Below, piece by piece: positions 36,251 through 49,400 of a stretch of DNA of 64,000 bases. The stretch is taken from contig CM033107.1 of NCBI GenBank assembly GCA_019321725.1, positions 25,473,445 through 25,537,444 on the forward strand, read 5' to 3'. The position numbers and the translations under genes were made by a program. Positions within the stretch are counted from its first letter, which is position 1. Each line of letters opens with the position of its first letter. Below the pieces are notes generated by a model. That model made no database searches. It was given only the letters and a program-made list of their open reading frames with translations, and was not told the origin of the DNA. The DNA comes from Paulownia fortunei. Lineage: Eukaryota; Streptophyta; Magnoliopsida; Lamiales; Paulowniaceae.

Positions 36251-39200
36251 TGTGGTGTTTCAAAATCAAAACGCAAAATCAACCACTGGGTTTGAAATTT
36301 GTCAGATAAAATGGAAGAGAGAGTTTCATTGCTGATTGGTGTCATTTATTACTTTTGAAAATGTTGCAAGTGTTCGGTGGAGGCATGTGAGCTTCTGAGG
36401 GTGAGACAGCGCACAGCAACATTAGTCTTATGTGCACGTGAGCTAGGTCACGTGCTTCCCGCTTAGAATGTTTTTCCAACCGGAGGTAAAAAAATTCTGC
36501 ATTTCTAGAGATTTTTTCCCTCAAATTTTCATTTTCTTCTTTTTTTCTATGGCGATGGTGCATGCAATATCAAATTGTAATCAAGATCTCCAAAGTTCAC
36601 ATCGTCCAATTGTTTCTCCCAAATTCATATTTTACCACTAGGAAACTTCCTAACCAAATTTATAAGCACTCGCCTAATAAATGTGGCGTTAATACACATT
36701 TGATCGTAACTTGGTTCCTTAAGAGATTCAACTTTGTTAGAAATATGTTTCTAGTCCAGGCAACAAATGAAAATGAACATAGGCTACAGTTACCAATATA
36801 TAACATGGTGACTGTGTAAAGTACTAAAGACATTTAAATAAGAGGGCATCAAAGATTATGCCTCAAGATAGAGTAACGATTTATGTGTAGGCCTCCAGGA
36901 CCTCATTCCACGCAACTGAAACTAACTGCCCCGAAATATTCTGATCATAAAGTTGCTATTATTATCCTTTCTAAAACTGAGCTTTCTCGGAGTGATCCAG
37001 AAAGAAAATGGTTCTCACTTTCCTGTCCTCCTGAGTCCTGACAAAAACCAACCAGGACGAAAAAACTGAGTAAATTAGCATAGCAAAGGAAACAGAGCAT
37101 TCCAAATAATATACAAATTAAGTCCTTTCAGCAAATTCTTAAGATAGATATTACCAAGCTCTATTATGATCTTATTTGTCCGTGTATCCATCAGCATGTC
37201 CAACTTTGTGTGTGTGCAGCATACAGGTATCAAGAATGAACTATATTCACTCAATAACGTTGAAAGATCAACTGCTAACAACTATTTCAAAGTGCGATCA
37301 AGTAACAGATAAGTAAGAAAACTAACAAGGGCCCCTGAACCCATTCAAAGAGACTTTCTTTTGTGCTGTGCATTTTCAGAAATAAACATCGCAAGCAAAA
37401 AAGGACAGTTTTTGAATACAATGTTCCTCCTTGCATCTTCATCACATAGCCACAGCATAGATAAAAACAATTTAACCAGGGTCCTTTAATCCCAAGTAAT
37501 TGGAGTAAGCTACAACATATTATCAACTAACCAATGCTTTATTAACTGTGCATTTTTCTATCACATCACGATTATGAAATTGCAACCTTACTAATTCAAA
37601 AAGAGAACCATGCTTGTTTTAGGTATCATCACCTATAAACACTTTGCTCCCAAAAAGAAAAAGGGAAAACTAAGAAAATACAAAGCATTCCATTACATTT
37701 CTCTTTGTGGATGAGCAACTACACTACGAGTGTATTGATATCCCTGTGTATCTCCGTCACTTATTTACCATTTTTACTTCATTGTGCTTCTTGTTAGGGG
37801 CTAACATGCCTTGTTCAGAACCAATTTCTTCAAATAAAATTTGGATTTGAAACTAAAATTTAAAGGGAATGGAATTAGAGAAATGGATTTAACTCGTATC
37901 TACAGAACCAAGGCACATTTTGGGTTCTAGTATATGTACCTTTTCTGCACTTATTGTTCAAGAAAATAGGAATAAATGTTATTGCAGTGGGAATCTGGTG
38001 GAGTGCGGGACAAACGTAAGTTTTCCACCTTAACAACAGGACCACTTATAAATACTGAAAAAAAAAAAAAAACAACAACCAAGCAAGCCTCCCAACTTAA
38101 AATGTATTCGGGAAGATAAAGACTTCAGAGACATAATTCTTTTTAAAAGCTACGATGTAAATAAACTTAGAAAAAAATAACAAAAAGAATGAAGAAAAAA
38201 ATGAAAGGAAGAGGAGCAAGGATGATGAGTGAGGGCCAGGAAGTTTAAATAAACTCCCAGCACTTCTCACAAACTATCTTCATTAGGTAACTCACTGTTT
38301 GTGTCTTTAGACATCAAATAGGTCCGGAGTGCCAATAGGCATCCACTCTCTATCACAATTTAAGGAAAAGAAACATTCAGCAACAGATTTATAGAGAAAA
38401 GGAAACAAAATCATATCAACTGGGAGAAGAAACAAATAGTTTTACAAACTTAGGTGTAGTCTGTCCGCTTCAAAACCACTGTACATTTATGGGAATTTCA
38501 ATGGAGGTTTCTAGGATATCCAAAATTTCAATTTCGATTTTAGAAAAAAATCATGGAAATTTATACTAATAGTTGGATTTTGAATGAAACTTTGGATATT
38601 TATAGTTAACATAGTTATAAGTGTTCAATTAAAATATTTGTATATAAGAAATATATAGTAAGTTTTATTAAATGATATAAGTATATTGTGGGCAATTTAA
38701 AAAACATAAAAGTAACTATGATTTGGTGGTAAAGTAATGGCTAAACATTATAAAAATTTCATTAAAACAAATATATACAATATTGATAAAATTCATCGTT
38801 CAGAACCACAGAGATCCTAAGATCAAAATCTCTACACTAGAATTTCTCCTACTTTCACTTTCATATTGTGATGACAAATTATTAGTTAAATATTGACAAT
38901 ACTTAACCAATACATTAAATGTTGGTAGATTGCAAATAGACGGAAACATGATGGCGATACACGTACGGTGTTGCACATCCCAGTAGGTACTTATTGATTA
39001 TCAGCATAATTCAGATGAGTAGTACCATAAATATTTTTATGTCTTGAAAACGGATTTTTTTTTTTTTTTTAAATTACCCTCTAACTTAAACTATTTGTAA
39101 TTATATTCTTTGAAAAATCTTTTGTTGATTTTTTTTTTTATTTCATAATTAAGTTAGTAATTGTAAGTATTATTTTATTATTGAATGTATATATGTTTTA

Positions 39201-41409
39201 TATATTTATTTGAAATAAAAAATATTTTAAAAATATTCAAAATTTTGGGAAATGAATAGTACCATAAATATTTTTATGTCTTGAAAATGGAACTTTTTTT
39301 AAAAAAAAATTGCCCTCTAACTTAAAGTATTTGTGAGTATATTCTTCGAAAAATCTTTTGTTGATTTTTTTTTATTATTTCATAATTAAATTAGTAATTG
39401 TAAGTATTATTTTATTATTGAATGTATATATGTTTTATATATTTATTTGAAATAAAAAATATTTTAAAATTATTCAAAATTTTGGGAAATGAGTAGTACC
39501 ATAAATATTTTTATGTCTTGAAAATGGAACTTTTAAAAAAAAAAAAATTACCCTCTAACTTAAAATATTTGTAAGTATATTCTTTGAAAAATCTTTTGTT
39601 GAATTTTTTTATTATTTCATAATTAAATTAGTAATTGTAAGTATTATTTTATTATTGAATTATTTATGTTTTATATATTTATTTGAAATAAAAAATATTT
39701 TAAAAATATTCAAAATTTTGGGAAATTTCGACATTTTGATGGAAATTAGGAAAATTTCGAGGATATTCTGAAATTTCAGTAGAAATTCTGTAAAATTGAA
39801 TGGAAAGTTGGATTTTGTTTCGAATACTCAGAAAACCAGAAATTTCGATCGAAATTTAATACCATGCATATAATAAAAGAAAATGTGCAGAAGCTATATG
39901 CTAAAAGCCATGATGATCCGCTTGGCTGCATGTTCAGGACATCAAATCACAACTTTGGCCGTGGAAGGAAAAAAAATAAGGTTTAAACTCTTTAGTCTCT
40001 ATGGAACACAAATTTGACAACAAATGAGCAACTGTTTCTCAGGAGATGTTTCTGAAATCTCAAGCCTTGGTAGTTTTCAGGTTTGAGAGCATTTCTCTAT
40101 CAGAGTCCAGAACAGTGATAATTTCACATATATCTTATTCTAGCAACTCGAAAGCTACAATCCTATTACTATATTATGGTCCAAATATAGCATGCACATG
40201 CAATGCTTGCACATACACTAGCACAAACACCAACCAATTGTCAATCAAATGTAGCATATTTAACACAAAATATACCTTGATCTCTGTTTCTGATCCTCTG
40301 ATCTTTTTTATACTAAATTCTATGGATCTCCAATCAGTGCTTTCAGATTTCTTGTGGTGAAACCATAATCAAGATCCCTACAATGTGATATTTACAGCAT
40401 TTTTCTACTGTCAAACAGCACTGATATTAAGTGTGACTGGAGCTGCACATAGCAAATGCAGCTATGGAGCAGCATAACAGATATCACAGTTCAGTAATCA
40501 AATGCATACTTAACCTTTTGCCTGCAAGAAACATGATGGATCCGCACAAATACCTCTAACTGAAACAACCAATCTGGCAATCCCCAATTGACAATAGCAG
40601 TGTGTTTTAGCTTGTGATGGTGAGTCCATTCTAATTACACGCATATTTTGAAGGTGAAGCAAATCATTTTGAGTTTTGGAAGACCAGTAGTTCCATTTCC
40701 AGCAAAATGTACACTTTTGTATTTGAGTCACATTAGAAAGAAGTGAAACAAAAACTTCCTCACTTTGTCATAAGGACCACACCCAAAGTCATTTACCCAT
40801 GTTTAACACATCATATGTTTTGAGGGCCAACCAATCAGGTAATACATACCAAGAAGAGATTGTCGAAATAATTGCATAAAATGCCAAATGAGCGTTGCTA
40901 CTTTTTGTAGTGAAGTAATGCGCACCTTTCAATGTTTTGCAGTAAAAGACCACACTTAGAATGCACTAGTTTTTCTTTAATGCATGACCGCACAATTATG
41001 ATAGAAGTATACTTATGGTGTGTCCTTTGCCAGATTCCCATGTGACGGTAGCTAGAAAGTTATCAACAAAATCGCAGGGATTACAATTCGCAAAATTTTC
41101 AATCTATTTAGTCACTTTCTTATACTTATAACTGCATAACAAAAAATTGCAAATATGCTTGTAATTAACTGGATGAACCTTTGTGAAGTACAGTGAAGTT
41201 TTCAGAACAATTCCAGATCGCATTTATCAAAATCTCAATCATATATTTAGCGCTAGTTGATGCGTACCAAAAATAGATTGCACAGCTATCAGTTGACATC
41301 AAACATTTTGATGAAAAACAGCTCAAAAACACCCCTTCGCAACAAAATTCAATAGGCAACAAAACACAAACAAACTAAGAGAAAGTACCACATACCAATT
41401 GTAAACCCA
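36251..41409. other. Intergenic region with a 3 x 237-bp tandem repeat
   Basis: No gene is supported on either strand in 5.2 kb. The first 250 bases are the POLAR-like leader or promoter. A repetitive block lies at about 38490-39865, described separately. The stretch at about 40000-41409 is not AT-extreme and may include 3' UTR of the phosphatase gene: a GTATGTGG donor-like site follows its stop codon closely on the minus strand, suggesting a 3' UTR intron. Confidence 0.45.
38490..39865. repeat. Repeat element containing three tandem 237-bp units
   Basis: The phrase tagtaccataaatattttta followed by tgtcttgaaaa occurs with its 'acc' at 39024, 39261 and 39498, exactly 237 bp apart each time. 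Each unit continues through ccctctaactta, aaaaatcttttgttga and ttttatatatttatttgaa to caaaattttgggaaat. The array ends near 39726. The flanks on both sides are rich in aaatttcgat/gttggattttg words, suggesting the array is internal to a larger non-coding element. No protein coding is seen. Confidence 0.85.
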
Positions 41410-42093
41410 TTAATTCGACCGCTTGTAAGACACGTGTTTCCTCGCGGCCCTAGCATTTTCATACTCAAATTTCAACACATTAGGAATATGCGAAGTATCC
41501 TTCACATAGAAAAACCTCCCAAATGCACTCTCCTCAATCGCCTGAAAACGACACCAGAGCAAATTGTTCACCACCCAAAACCACCCTCCACCTAACACCG
41601 CCCCCAGTGCCGCCCCAGCAAACACCTGCGCCACGGTATGGTACCCCAAATAAACCCTCGAATACATAGTTAAAACCGCCACAGGCCACACCACAAGCCC
41701 CACAATCCACATCTGATTCCGGAACAAAGCGCCAATTCTATAATGAGTTAACAGCGTGAGATAAACCGCGAAAAACAACATGTATTGAGAATGGCTGGAG
41801 GGCCAGCCGTGAGAATCGCACATCTCCAGAAGGGCGCAGGTTTCGGGACGGGCTTGCTGAACAGATTTCTTGATGATTTCGTTTATGAATTGTGAGATCA
41901 AAAGCCCGACTGCGAAGAACATGCCTTGAAGCTCGCGGCGAAAGATGAAGTGTGAAAAGAAGCCGCCAAGGCTGATGAAGATAGGGACTAGAGAAATCCA
42001 TGCCAAGAAGTGGCCCAGTTGATCTCCCCTTTGGTACCGAACGTGGGTCAGGGTTACGGCTTTCAGGGACGGGTGCGGGTGTGGATTTGACAT
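41410..42093 (-). CDS. LPPG: PAP2 phosphatase, lipid phosphate phosphatase gamma / dolichyl-diphosphatase type
   Basis: A single coding exon encodes 227 residues with several membrane helices (about 30-50, 57-75, 103-117, 128-145 and 153-178). All three PAP2 motifs are present: K75-x6-R82-P83, P98-S-S-H101, and S145-R146-x5-H152. The His pair performs phosphoryl transfer. The last motif continues as HTVAQ, with Gln where many PAP2 enzymes have Asp; this SRVYLxYHTxxQ form is that of DOLPP1/Cwh8-type dolichyl pyrophosphatases and of plant LPP-gamma. The likely substrate is a polyprenyl/dolichyl diphosphate or another lipid phosphate, in ER or plastid membranes; the sequence does not decide which. 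No obvious transit peptide is seen before the first helix. The next gene, importin alpha-9, is divergent. Confidence 0.93.
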   Translation of the reverse strand: MSNPHPHPSLKAVTLTHVRYQRGDQLGHFLAWISLVPIFISLGGFFSHFIFRRELQGMFFAVGLLISQFINEIIKKSVQQARPETCALLEMCDSHGWPSSHSQYMLFFAVYLTLLTHYRIGALFRNQMWIVGLVVWPVAVLTMYSRVYLGYHTVAQVFAGAALGAVLGGGWFWVVNNLLWCRFQAIEESAFGRFFYVKDTSHIPNVLKFEYENARAARKHVSYKRSN

Positions 42094-42570
42094 GAGTTTT
42101 CTTTGGGGATTGCAGGGAAATATCGGATCTTGAATAGTAGAGTTAACTACTGCTTATGAAGAATGTGGATGCTATTGCGTGGCTTGACTGTTAGGATCAA
42201 GAAATATGAAATGGAGAGAGAAAGTTGCTGAGGCTTTTTTGTTGTGTGTGTGTGCTGCGCTGTGCAGATTGCAGAACCGTTTGACGGGACAAAGGAGATG
42301 GAAGTAAAGGATAGGCCCCTGGGCCCCGAGTCCCGGACAGATGGGGTAACAATAATATTGAATAATTTCTTTTAAGATAAATTATATAAATATTATGGAA
42401 ATATTTAAATTTATTTTTAAAAAATATATTTAAAAAATGTGATGTATTAAATTGAGAAATTATCCAACCCAAGCTTGAAAGTATTCGACTTGTAAACGAC
42501 TGAGTCTTGAAAGTACTCCTATATTTTCAAAATTGATCTTTCTAATTTTTATTATTTGAAAATCTCAAAA

Positions 42571-43812
42571 TAGAGAGCCAGTTTGTTTGTATTTTTGCAT
42601 TTTCAGATTTATTTTCATATTTCCTGCATTTCTATTTTATAAATTTTATGTGTGGATATAAAAATATGGTTTGATTAGTTATGTGAAAATATTAACTATG
42701 TAGCCATGTAAATGAAAATGTATTTGATTTATGATTTTCTATTAGTGACAACGTCGATTTTTTTTAAATATATTTGTTTGCAATATTTGCAAATAAATTG
42801 ATTTTTATGGAATAATAATATTTCAAGATAAAAAATAATAATTTATAAATTCATTATTATTTTTTATGTTTCATCAATCAAATTATATTGAAAGTATTTA
42901 ATTTATATGGGTCTCATTACTTTTTTTTACATCATGTCATTATGATTTCATATAAAGATAAAATATTTTTACAATTTATTTATGAGTTTAATTATTTTGA
43001 AATTGGTAGAACATCATTATCAAATATTAATAGGTCATATTTTGACAAATTAAGGATTCTATGTCTGGAAATTGCATGGATAGATCCAGAAATTTACATT
43101 TTTTTATTTTTTTTTTTACTATGATTGAAACCCTTACAAATGAAGATAAGTAGGGTTTGGGCTGCAAATTGGGTAAAACAAATATGAGGCCATTTGTTTA
43201 CATTTTCAAAAGGAATCTTTCTAATTTTTACTATTTATTTTACTTACTTTTCAACAACCACCCAATTTACTCTCATTTATAAGGTTTTTTAGTCAAAATT
43301 AGAAATTGAAAATGTTCACTTCTAAACCTATAAATGCAATTTTCAGGCCTTATTCTATCAAATTAGGATCAACATATGACGTTTTATAACTTTAATAATA
43401 ATTAAAATTTATAAATAAATTAAGTATTATATTTTCTTTATATCCACATGATATAAAGAAGTAATGAGACTGTGTCAAATTAAAATTTCTAATAAAATTT
43501 GATTGATGAGATATAAAAAAATAATAATAAATGGCACAAAATATCACTTTTATATTAAATAATATTTTCACATACAAAATATTATTTCAAAAATATTATA
43601 ATCATATAATTCATTTTAAAAAACTGCATCTTTTCAACCATATAAAAATTCAAACAAATTACATTTTCATTCTTATACCTATATAGTCAATATTTCCATA
43701 ATAATACTCCAAATACATTTCTATTTTTGTATGAAAATCTATAAAAAATGTTGAAAATATAAATATAAACCTATAAAATATAAAAATGAAATATTAGTAC
43801 GCAAATAGTGAA
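42571..43812. mobile_element. Terminal-inverted-repeat element with arms of nearly 400 bp
   Basis: The left arm is about 42571-42962; the reverse complement of about 43428-43812 matches it. Paired words include attattattttttatgtttc/attattatttttttatatct, catcaatcaaattatatt/catcaatcaaattttatt and gtctcattacttt/gtctcattactt, followed by acatcatg/atatcatg. About 465 bp separate the arms. No transposase is encoded. This is a foldback or Mutator-like non-autonomous structure, degenerate at the ends. Confidence 0.75.
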
Positions 43813-44529
43813 TCTTTTGACAAACAAATAATTTATGAAATTAATTGCGTATTACCATGCAATTTTTTTTAAGGTTGATTTGACAATGTAGATTCTAATC
43901 AATTTTACAAAACTAACTTCACTTGTATGTTAAAAAAATCCAAATAAAACATTTTAAAATACTAATGTAGATAAATATTCTTTTAACTTGAGGTGATGAA
44001 CATTCCCTTGTTGGTTGAACTCCGAAGAACTCCTCCTTTTCTACTTGCAAACCAGGCAGTTAGAAATGTTATTAGATTGTAAAAACCGCACTCGATGTTA
44101 TAGAAAGAGTAATTACTAATTTAAATGAAAATAAATGAATATTGTCTTTTATAAATGTGTAGGAGGGGGTAGTTATATCTATTTAAGTGAACTGTATTGT
44201 CTTTGATATAATTTGAGTATTTTGATATTGGATTTAATTTGGGCCTACTTGGCATATAACATGTTTAAATTATAATAAATATTTATTGAGCTAAAATAAA
44301 ATAAAATATACCCATTAATTACTATTAAAATGACAAAAAAATATAATTAGGATTTTTCTAGAAGTATCCATATAAGTTTTTATTAAAAATAATTTTACTA
44401 GAGCTTATACTATTAAACCTGAAATAGTGCAATGAAAGCAACGCTAGTTTGGGAATTGTAAAAATTAAATGAGAAATTAAAGAAGATTAATTAGTTGATT
44501 GTTTTTTATTTTTATTTTATAATAAATGA

Positions 44530-45690
44530 ATGCGTATTATATCATAATTCAAATAAAATCAGCATTTACAGCATTAACAAAAGAAGGGATATTACTAGTT
44601 CCCATTTCATCTAAAATAATATTTCTAACAAGTCGGATGAGCTGCTCAATTACCAATTCACCGTACAAATTCGCAGTAGTAGGAAGTGCCTCTTTACAAG
44701 GCCTCCAACCAAATAATTTGCCCTTATCGGGATCAAACTTGATAATAGAAATTCCCAACACCTCTCATTATATTATTAACAGAGCTACTGTCGATATTTT
44801 TCAAATTACCAAACATATTATTTGCTACAAAGTATGCACTTTGAATCGACAAAAAAGATAATTTCTTGTATAATGTCATACAAGTGTACTTGAGGTAAGA
44901 TTATTACACAATGGAATGTAAGTGATGGCTTTAGCATCGTTTAGTTTTTTGCGTAATCAAATAAATATTCCATGAACCTTTGTCCCACTCAATCAAAGAG
45001 TTGATTGTTGCATTATCCGGAAGTATATCTGGAGGTGCGAAAACTCAAAATGATGCAGGCCTAGGAATCCATTTGTCATGCCATGTAAGTATTTCGGTAC
45101 CCATCCCTACTCTCCAATGGATCCCTACCATCAAAACATCCCTAACACCCAATACGCTAACTATAAGATGGCCTATACCTCAAATGTGCCTCCAAAAAGT
45201 CTGAATTGGGAAAATACTTTACTCAAAATATTTAGCTCACTAAGCTATTAAGTTTGGTAAGGACTCTCAATGCGTGTTTAGCAAACATACCTGAGTTAGA
45301 AGCACGAAGATCCCGAAAACTCAAGCCCTTAGCCGATTTAACTACACACAATTTAGACCAAGCCACCTAATGTATCTTTCATTTATCTTTGTTGTTCCAA
45401 AAGAAATCTAACATTAAAAATTCAATCTCATATAACAACGCATCTGAAAGTTGGAATGACTTGGATCACAGCTTTTAACAATACCTTATTACTCACATAG
45501 GTGAGGGATTTTTCTATCCATCCTTGTACCCGAGACCAGATTCAATCTCTGATAGTTGAGAAAACTTCTCTCTCTAAACTTCCCACCGCTGAAGGCAAGC
45601 CAAGGTACTTTGCGTGTTTCTCCTCCACTCTAACACAGGTAAGTCGTGCCAAATAATCCTTAACATGTTATGGGATGCTATGACTGATAG
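44530..45690 (-). mobile_element. 5'-truncated, degenerate LINE (non-LTR retrotransposon), 3' end of ORF2
   Basis: Minus-strand translation gives, in order and with frame breaks and stops: HAKYLGLPSAVGS and QGWIEKSLTYVSNKVLLKAV (C-terminal reverse transcriptase), WSKLC and KGLSFRDLRASNSGMFAKHA, then GTEILTWHDKWIPRP, and WRPCKEALPTTANL (zf-RVT zinc-binding region). These are hallmark blocks of plant LINE ORF2. The reverse transcriptase core and ORF1 are absent, as expected of 5' truncation on insertion. T-rich sequence at about 44500-44520 may be the remnant of the A-tail. It is non-functional. Confidence 0.88.
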
Positions 45691-46481
45691 ATTTTAAGAG
45701 ATTAATTTTATATCCAAATGCAATAGTATAAATTCGAAGAATTTATATATGAATTCATTGACAAAATATATATATTAGAGTTATCATTATTATTATTGCT
45801 ATTGTGATTGTTGTTATTGTTAATATTATTATTATATAAATAAAGAAATCATTCAAAATATTACCAACAATAAAGAAAAAAAATCATCATCATCATCAAT
45901 ATTATCAATTAAAATTTAAATAATAAATTCATAATATATATATATATATGTAGGATAAGAAATCTAAATGATTTTTGAATCATCATAAAGAAACTTATTA
46001 TTGACATATTAATAAAACTAACGAGCACATAGTTTTTGTTGTTATTATTTGTGCAATTAAATTTTCTTTAAAAACACAGGAAAGAGATATTAGGATCAAA
46101 TTCCAGTTCAAATGTCTAATTTCATACTTATTTGGAATATTTTTCTTAACATGTATTTTTTTTTATTAACAATCAATTAATTATTTGATCAATTTCAATT
46201 TAAAAAAAACAGGCCCAACCTTGATACGGACAACATACCCGCTATTAGGAATGGGAACTTCCCAATTAACCAAACAGTACAAAGAGAATTTCCCCAATTT
46301 TTAGACTTCCCCAAAATTTTGTGCGAAGCCACCACTTCAATAGGGCGCGACAATCAAGAAAATTTAAAGCCCCTCTTCTCTCTTCAACTGCCTGAAAATC
46401 TTTTCGTGAACCCGTGTTTTGTTTCCCTCTTCAGCTTCACTGAAATTTTTCTCGAGTCGTAAAGCTGAAAGCTGTGAAACT

Positions 46482-49400
46482 ATGGCAGATGCAACCTCAA
46501 CACCCCCTAAACGAGGATCCATAAAGTCATCAGGCAAAACACACTTTTTGTTCTCTATATATATGCGCGTCTGAAAGTAGTTTACTTATTTATTTGTGTG
46601 TGCGTGGGATGGTGAATCGGTAAAATTGCTTTGTTCTCTGTTTGATACATGAGAAACAGTAACAGTAACTAATTTCATGTTTTTTTGTTGTCGAACAATA
46701 TTAGAGAGTCATTTCAAGCAAGCATGGTGGAATGGCCATTTGTTTTTTTTTAGGGGGTGGTGGGAGTTGTGTTTCTCTGGGTGTTTTTTTTTTTTTCAAC
46801 TTTCATTCTTTATTTTTTAGAAATAGTGCCATTACTTTGTAAGATTCAGAAGTTGATTTAAGTGGGGCAATATTGTTTTTTTTTTTGTTTGTTTGTTCTT
46901 TGATTTGATGGAACGAGCTTGTATCTGCTGGTTATTTCAGTTGGAAGTGTTGCAGTGCAGAGGAGACGGGAGCATGCAGTTATGGTTGGAAAGGAAAGAA
47001 GAGAAGCATTGATGCGGACCAAGAGATTATGCAGAGTGGGAGTTAGCAACGACAATGCTGATGTTCCTGTTGATGATGACATGATGATGGATGAAGAACA
47101 ATCAGTTTTGGAGGATCAGACTTTGAAAGCTGTGGAAGAGTTAAAGCATGCCCTTGGCTATCAGTATGCCAAGTTACTTTCATTGTGTTTTTAGTTTATT
47201 GAATTTCTGATACCGGGGAGTTTCTGGAGTCAAAATATTTGCATCATACAAATTGAATATCAGTTGCGCCTAGCAGTTAATTAAACCTTGTATATGCCAA
47301 CTCATGTTAGTATATGCTTTTACTTATTGTGTTCTTATGCATGTAACCTAATAGCTGGGACATGACCAGCTCACATAATAGTACCATATTGTCTTTGTGT
47401 CATGCAAGCGCTCACCTTATGAAAGGTTATGCTTCAGCTAAGACTGCAGCAGTTTCATTAGCATCAGCTAAGACTGCAGCAACGTAGTCGTATATGTGTC
47501 ATGTGAATGGTGTTTTATTCATTATATTTTCAGATCGTATAGAAAGTTTGCTGCGGAAATGTGACTTACAATGTATTTTCTGCCTCCTAGGGGAAAAGGG
47601 GCAATGCATAAAAGAGTCAATACTCTTCGTGAGCTAAGACGACTGTTGTCAAAATCAGAATATCCTCCAGTTGAAGCTGCCCTCAAGGCTGGAGCAATGC
47701 CTACTCTCGTTCAATGTCTTTCATTTGGTTCACCTGATGAGCAGGTTTGAGGAGTGTGTAGTTTCTGCTAATATTGATTTGAAGAATTCTACATGTCTCT
47801 TGTCATCTAGATATATCATTCTGATGGATTTTGTGGAGGCAACTTTTCTAATTTATAATCTTATAAAATGGCATACCATATTTTAGTTACTCGAGGCAGC
47901 TTGGTGTTTGACAAATATAGCAGCTGGAAAACCGGAAGAAACGAAAGCGCTGTTGCCTGCATTACCATTACTTATTGCTCACATAGGAGGTTAGTAGTAT
48001 CTGGATGCTTTATTCCTTTTAGAAGTTAATTTTTGTATTTTCTTGATTCCTCATCATAAAGGCATTCAAGGTTTGACTTAATGGATACTGATGAGACAGA
48101 CAATTATTGTATTCGCTGCTTTCACTGTTCTCCAGGAAATTCTCTATGTTATCAAATTTTGTTGATCACTGTTGGCACACCATTTTTTTGTGCTTTTATT
48201 TGATTTTATCAGATTTCAAACACGTCAATGTTATTTCAGGCACATTATTTCCCAACCTCCACCCAACCCATGGTGGAAACAGAATCGAATAATAGTATTA
48301 GTGACAAATGCCTTTGTTTTCTTTCCACCAAAACTAGCTGCAGCGATTTTTCTTCTCTCTCTCTCCTACTTATTGTGTGTGTGTGAGTGAGTGAGATTGT
48401 GGGAGGATGGGATTCAATTGGCCAGAGATGGGGGTAATCTGTGCGATGCATACTTGTTGACTGCTACTTACTTCATCACATAAGTCTTGTTTCATGTTGA
48501 GTCCTCATTATTTATTAAGCTAACTATGACATTCTCTGTTTTTCAATTGAAACTTGCTCATTTTCTCTTATTGGTGTGGTGTCTATTTTTGAAGATTTTT
48601 TCTTTGAAACATGGGGTCATGTAATAGGTTCTTTAGTATATTGTTTGTCTTGTGCCTTGAGAACCTTAAGTGTATCTCATTTGTTTGAAATGTACATCTT
48701 ATGAAATGGAGTCAGATCCCAAGACTATGATTATCAGTCTGCATTGCATATTAGCTTTTTCTGTCACAACCCTCATATTGTAATAGACATGTCCTTGTTA
48801 AAATGTACCTCTTATTTTGACATTCTCTTGAGGCAAGTTCTGTAATATATTTTTCAGTTCTTGCTCTGTATGGGGTCCTTCTTCTTTTTAGAACACCACA
48901 GCTATCTAATAAAGCCATTGTTTTGCCTGGAGTATTCTCAAGTCAGTTAAATGGTGTCTTTTGGATCACCAATGACGAATGACAACAATCTGCTTATCCA
49001 AGAAAAAGAGAAGATCTGGAAAAGCATTGCCATACTATATTGCTCATCACTGCCACATAAATCTTGTGGTCTTTTCTGCTTATATGAATATAAATTAAGT
49101 AGTCCTCATCAACCTGATATTTTTTTTAGCGAAAGTAAGATTTCAGATTTAACCACCGTACACAATAATTCAATGTCTTTCATGAACTCTGTCAAATTTT
49201 CTTCATGAGTATTTCTTTTGTGGTTTTCTATACTTCCAATGAAATCTTTTCAAGAAGTTAATAAAATTTCTATTATGCTTTTGCAGAAAAGAGTTCACTG
49301 CCTGTTGCAGAGCAATGCGCCTGGGCACTGGGAAATGTTGCTGGTGAAGGAGAGGAGCTGAGAAATGTTCTGCTATCACAAGGAGCTTTACAACCTCTTG

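Larger units (their letters stand above)
42094..46481. other. Divergent intergenic region packed with transposon remnants
   Basis: It separates the divergently transcribed phosphatase and importin alpha-9 genes. It contains a long-inverted-repeat element at about 42571-43812, a 5'-truncated LINE at about 44530-45690 and TA/ATT microsatellites at about 45781-45836 and 45936-45950. The last 150 bases, with tctctcttcaactgcc and ttccctcttcagcttcac, are the importin leader. Confidence 0.65.

Noticed and set aside
35701..36335. Plus-strand frames opposite POLAR-like exon 1
   Set aside because: The minus-strand translation has recognisable family blocks; the plus-strand ones are Ser/His/Pro-rich shadows.
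39013..39726. CRISPR-like or centromeric satellite interpretation of the 237-bp repeats
   Set aside because: There are only three units with no spacers, in a plant genome next to ordinary genes; a local tandem expansion explains it.
44526..44861. Plus-strand 111-codon frame
   Set aside because: It is antisense to the LINE zinc-binding region, which is recognisable on the minus strand.
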